A stretch of DNA of 33,574 nucleotides from NCBI GenBank assembly GCA_025201805.1, contig MU619275.1, positions 1-33,574 of the forward strand, given 5' to 3'. This document shows positions 33,292 through 33,574 of the stretch, piece after piece. Made by a program: the position numbers and the translations under genes. Source of the stretch: Parasitella parasitica. Its lineage: Eukaryota > Mucoromycota > Mucoromycetes > Mucorales > Mucoraceae. Positions within the stretch are counted from its first letter, which is position 1, and each line of letters begins with the position of its first letter. The notes beneath the pieces were generated by a model. It had not been told where the DNA came from and did no database searches. It was given only the letters and a program-made list of their open reading frames with translations.

Positions 33292-33424
33292 ATGAAAGTG
33301 GGACACCAGTATGAAAATGGGACAGCAATATGAAATTGGGACACCAGTATGAAATTGGGACACGATTATAAAAATGAGACGCCAGTTTGGAAATGATACA
33401 TCAACATGAAAGTAGAATATATTG
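33292..33424 (+). repeat. Seven-copy 19-bp tandem repeat
   Basis: Seven head-to-tail copies of a 19-bp unit like atgaaattgggacaccagt run with exact 19-bp spacing. Copies 1-4 are close to consensus and copies 5-7 decay progressively; a further degenerate copy precedes the array. Ctagg/ttggcca-like sequences lie on both sides (about 33230 and 33430). This may be a terminal subrepeat array of a transposable element that extends beyond the window. Confidence 0.85.
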
Positions 33425-33574
33425 AGACACGCCTAGTTTTGGCCAAATGCGTGAACTAGAGGGTATAGTCCTATTATACCTAGCATGAAAAGTAATAAAT
33501 AGGCTATCAGAATACTATGCTATGATACTACAGAGAACTCAGGGCTTTTATCAATTCTAAAAAAGATGAGGTCA

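Overview
The window looks like nuclear DNA of a filamentous fungus, most likely a Mucorales or other Mucoromycota species. It is AT-rich. Its genes are interrupted by many very short introns (about 44-115 bp, 39 inferred here), and its proteins are fungal in type (NDT80/PhoG factor, Pex30-like dysferlin-domain peroxin, Rab11, Sed5/syntaxin 5). The decayed mobile DNA resembles families I associate with Mucorales. All exon joins were worked out by hand from splice sites, reading phase and family conservation.

Layout. Positions 1-2990 are repeat-rich and gene-poor: two decayed coding relics in opposite orientation (the + one gag-like), a 64-bp direct repeat, and two diverged copies of a hairpin-plus-conserved-19-mer module. 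Then follow NCBP1/CBP80 (+, 2994-6222, 11 exons), a HAUS6-like augmin subunit (+, 6497-8436, with a probable GC-AG intron), a protein with a membrane segment and three CCCH fingers (-, 8613-10842), Rab11 (+, 11457-12454), a Pex30-like peroxin (+, 13883-15309), an equilibrative nucleoside transporter (-, 16170-17947), a TnpB/Fanzor-like pseudogene (-, about 18405-19850), an NDT80-type transcription factor with polyglutamine (-, 20824-22749), a RING + RRM protein (+, 23876-25847), methylthioadenosine phosphorylase (-, 25979-26933), syntaxin 5/Sed5 (+, 29097-30346) and a SAP-domain protein (+, 30811-32855). The right edge carries a 19-bp tandem repeat.

The genes are ordinary chromosomal neighbours, not an operon or one pathway. 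Loose themes are RNA handling (NCBP1, the CCCH protein, the RING/RRM protein), membrane traffic and organelles (Rab11, Sed5, peroxin), spindle organisation (HAUS6) and nucleoside/methionine salvage (ENT, MTAP). The points most worth following up are the TnpB/Fanzor-like relic, the membrane-anchored Nab2-like CCCH protein with its six-copy repeat motif, and the paired hairpin modules at the left edge.
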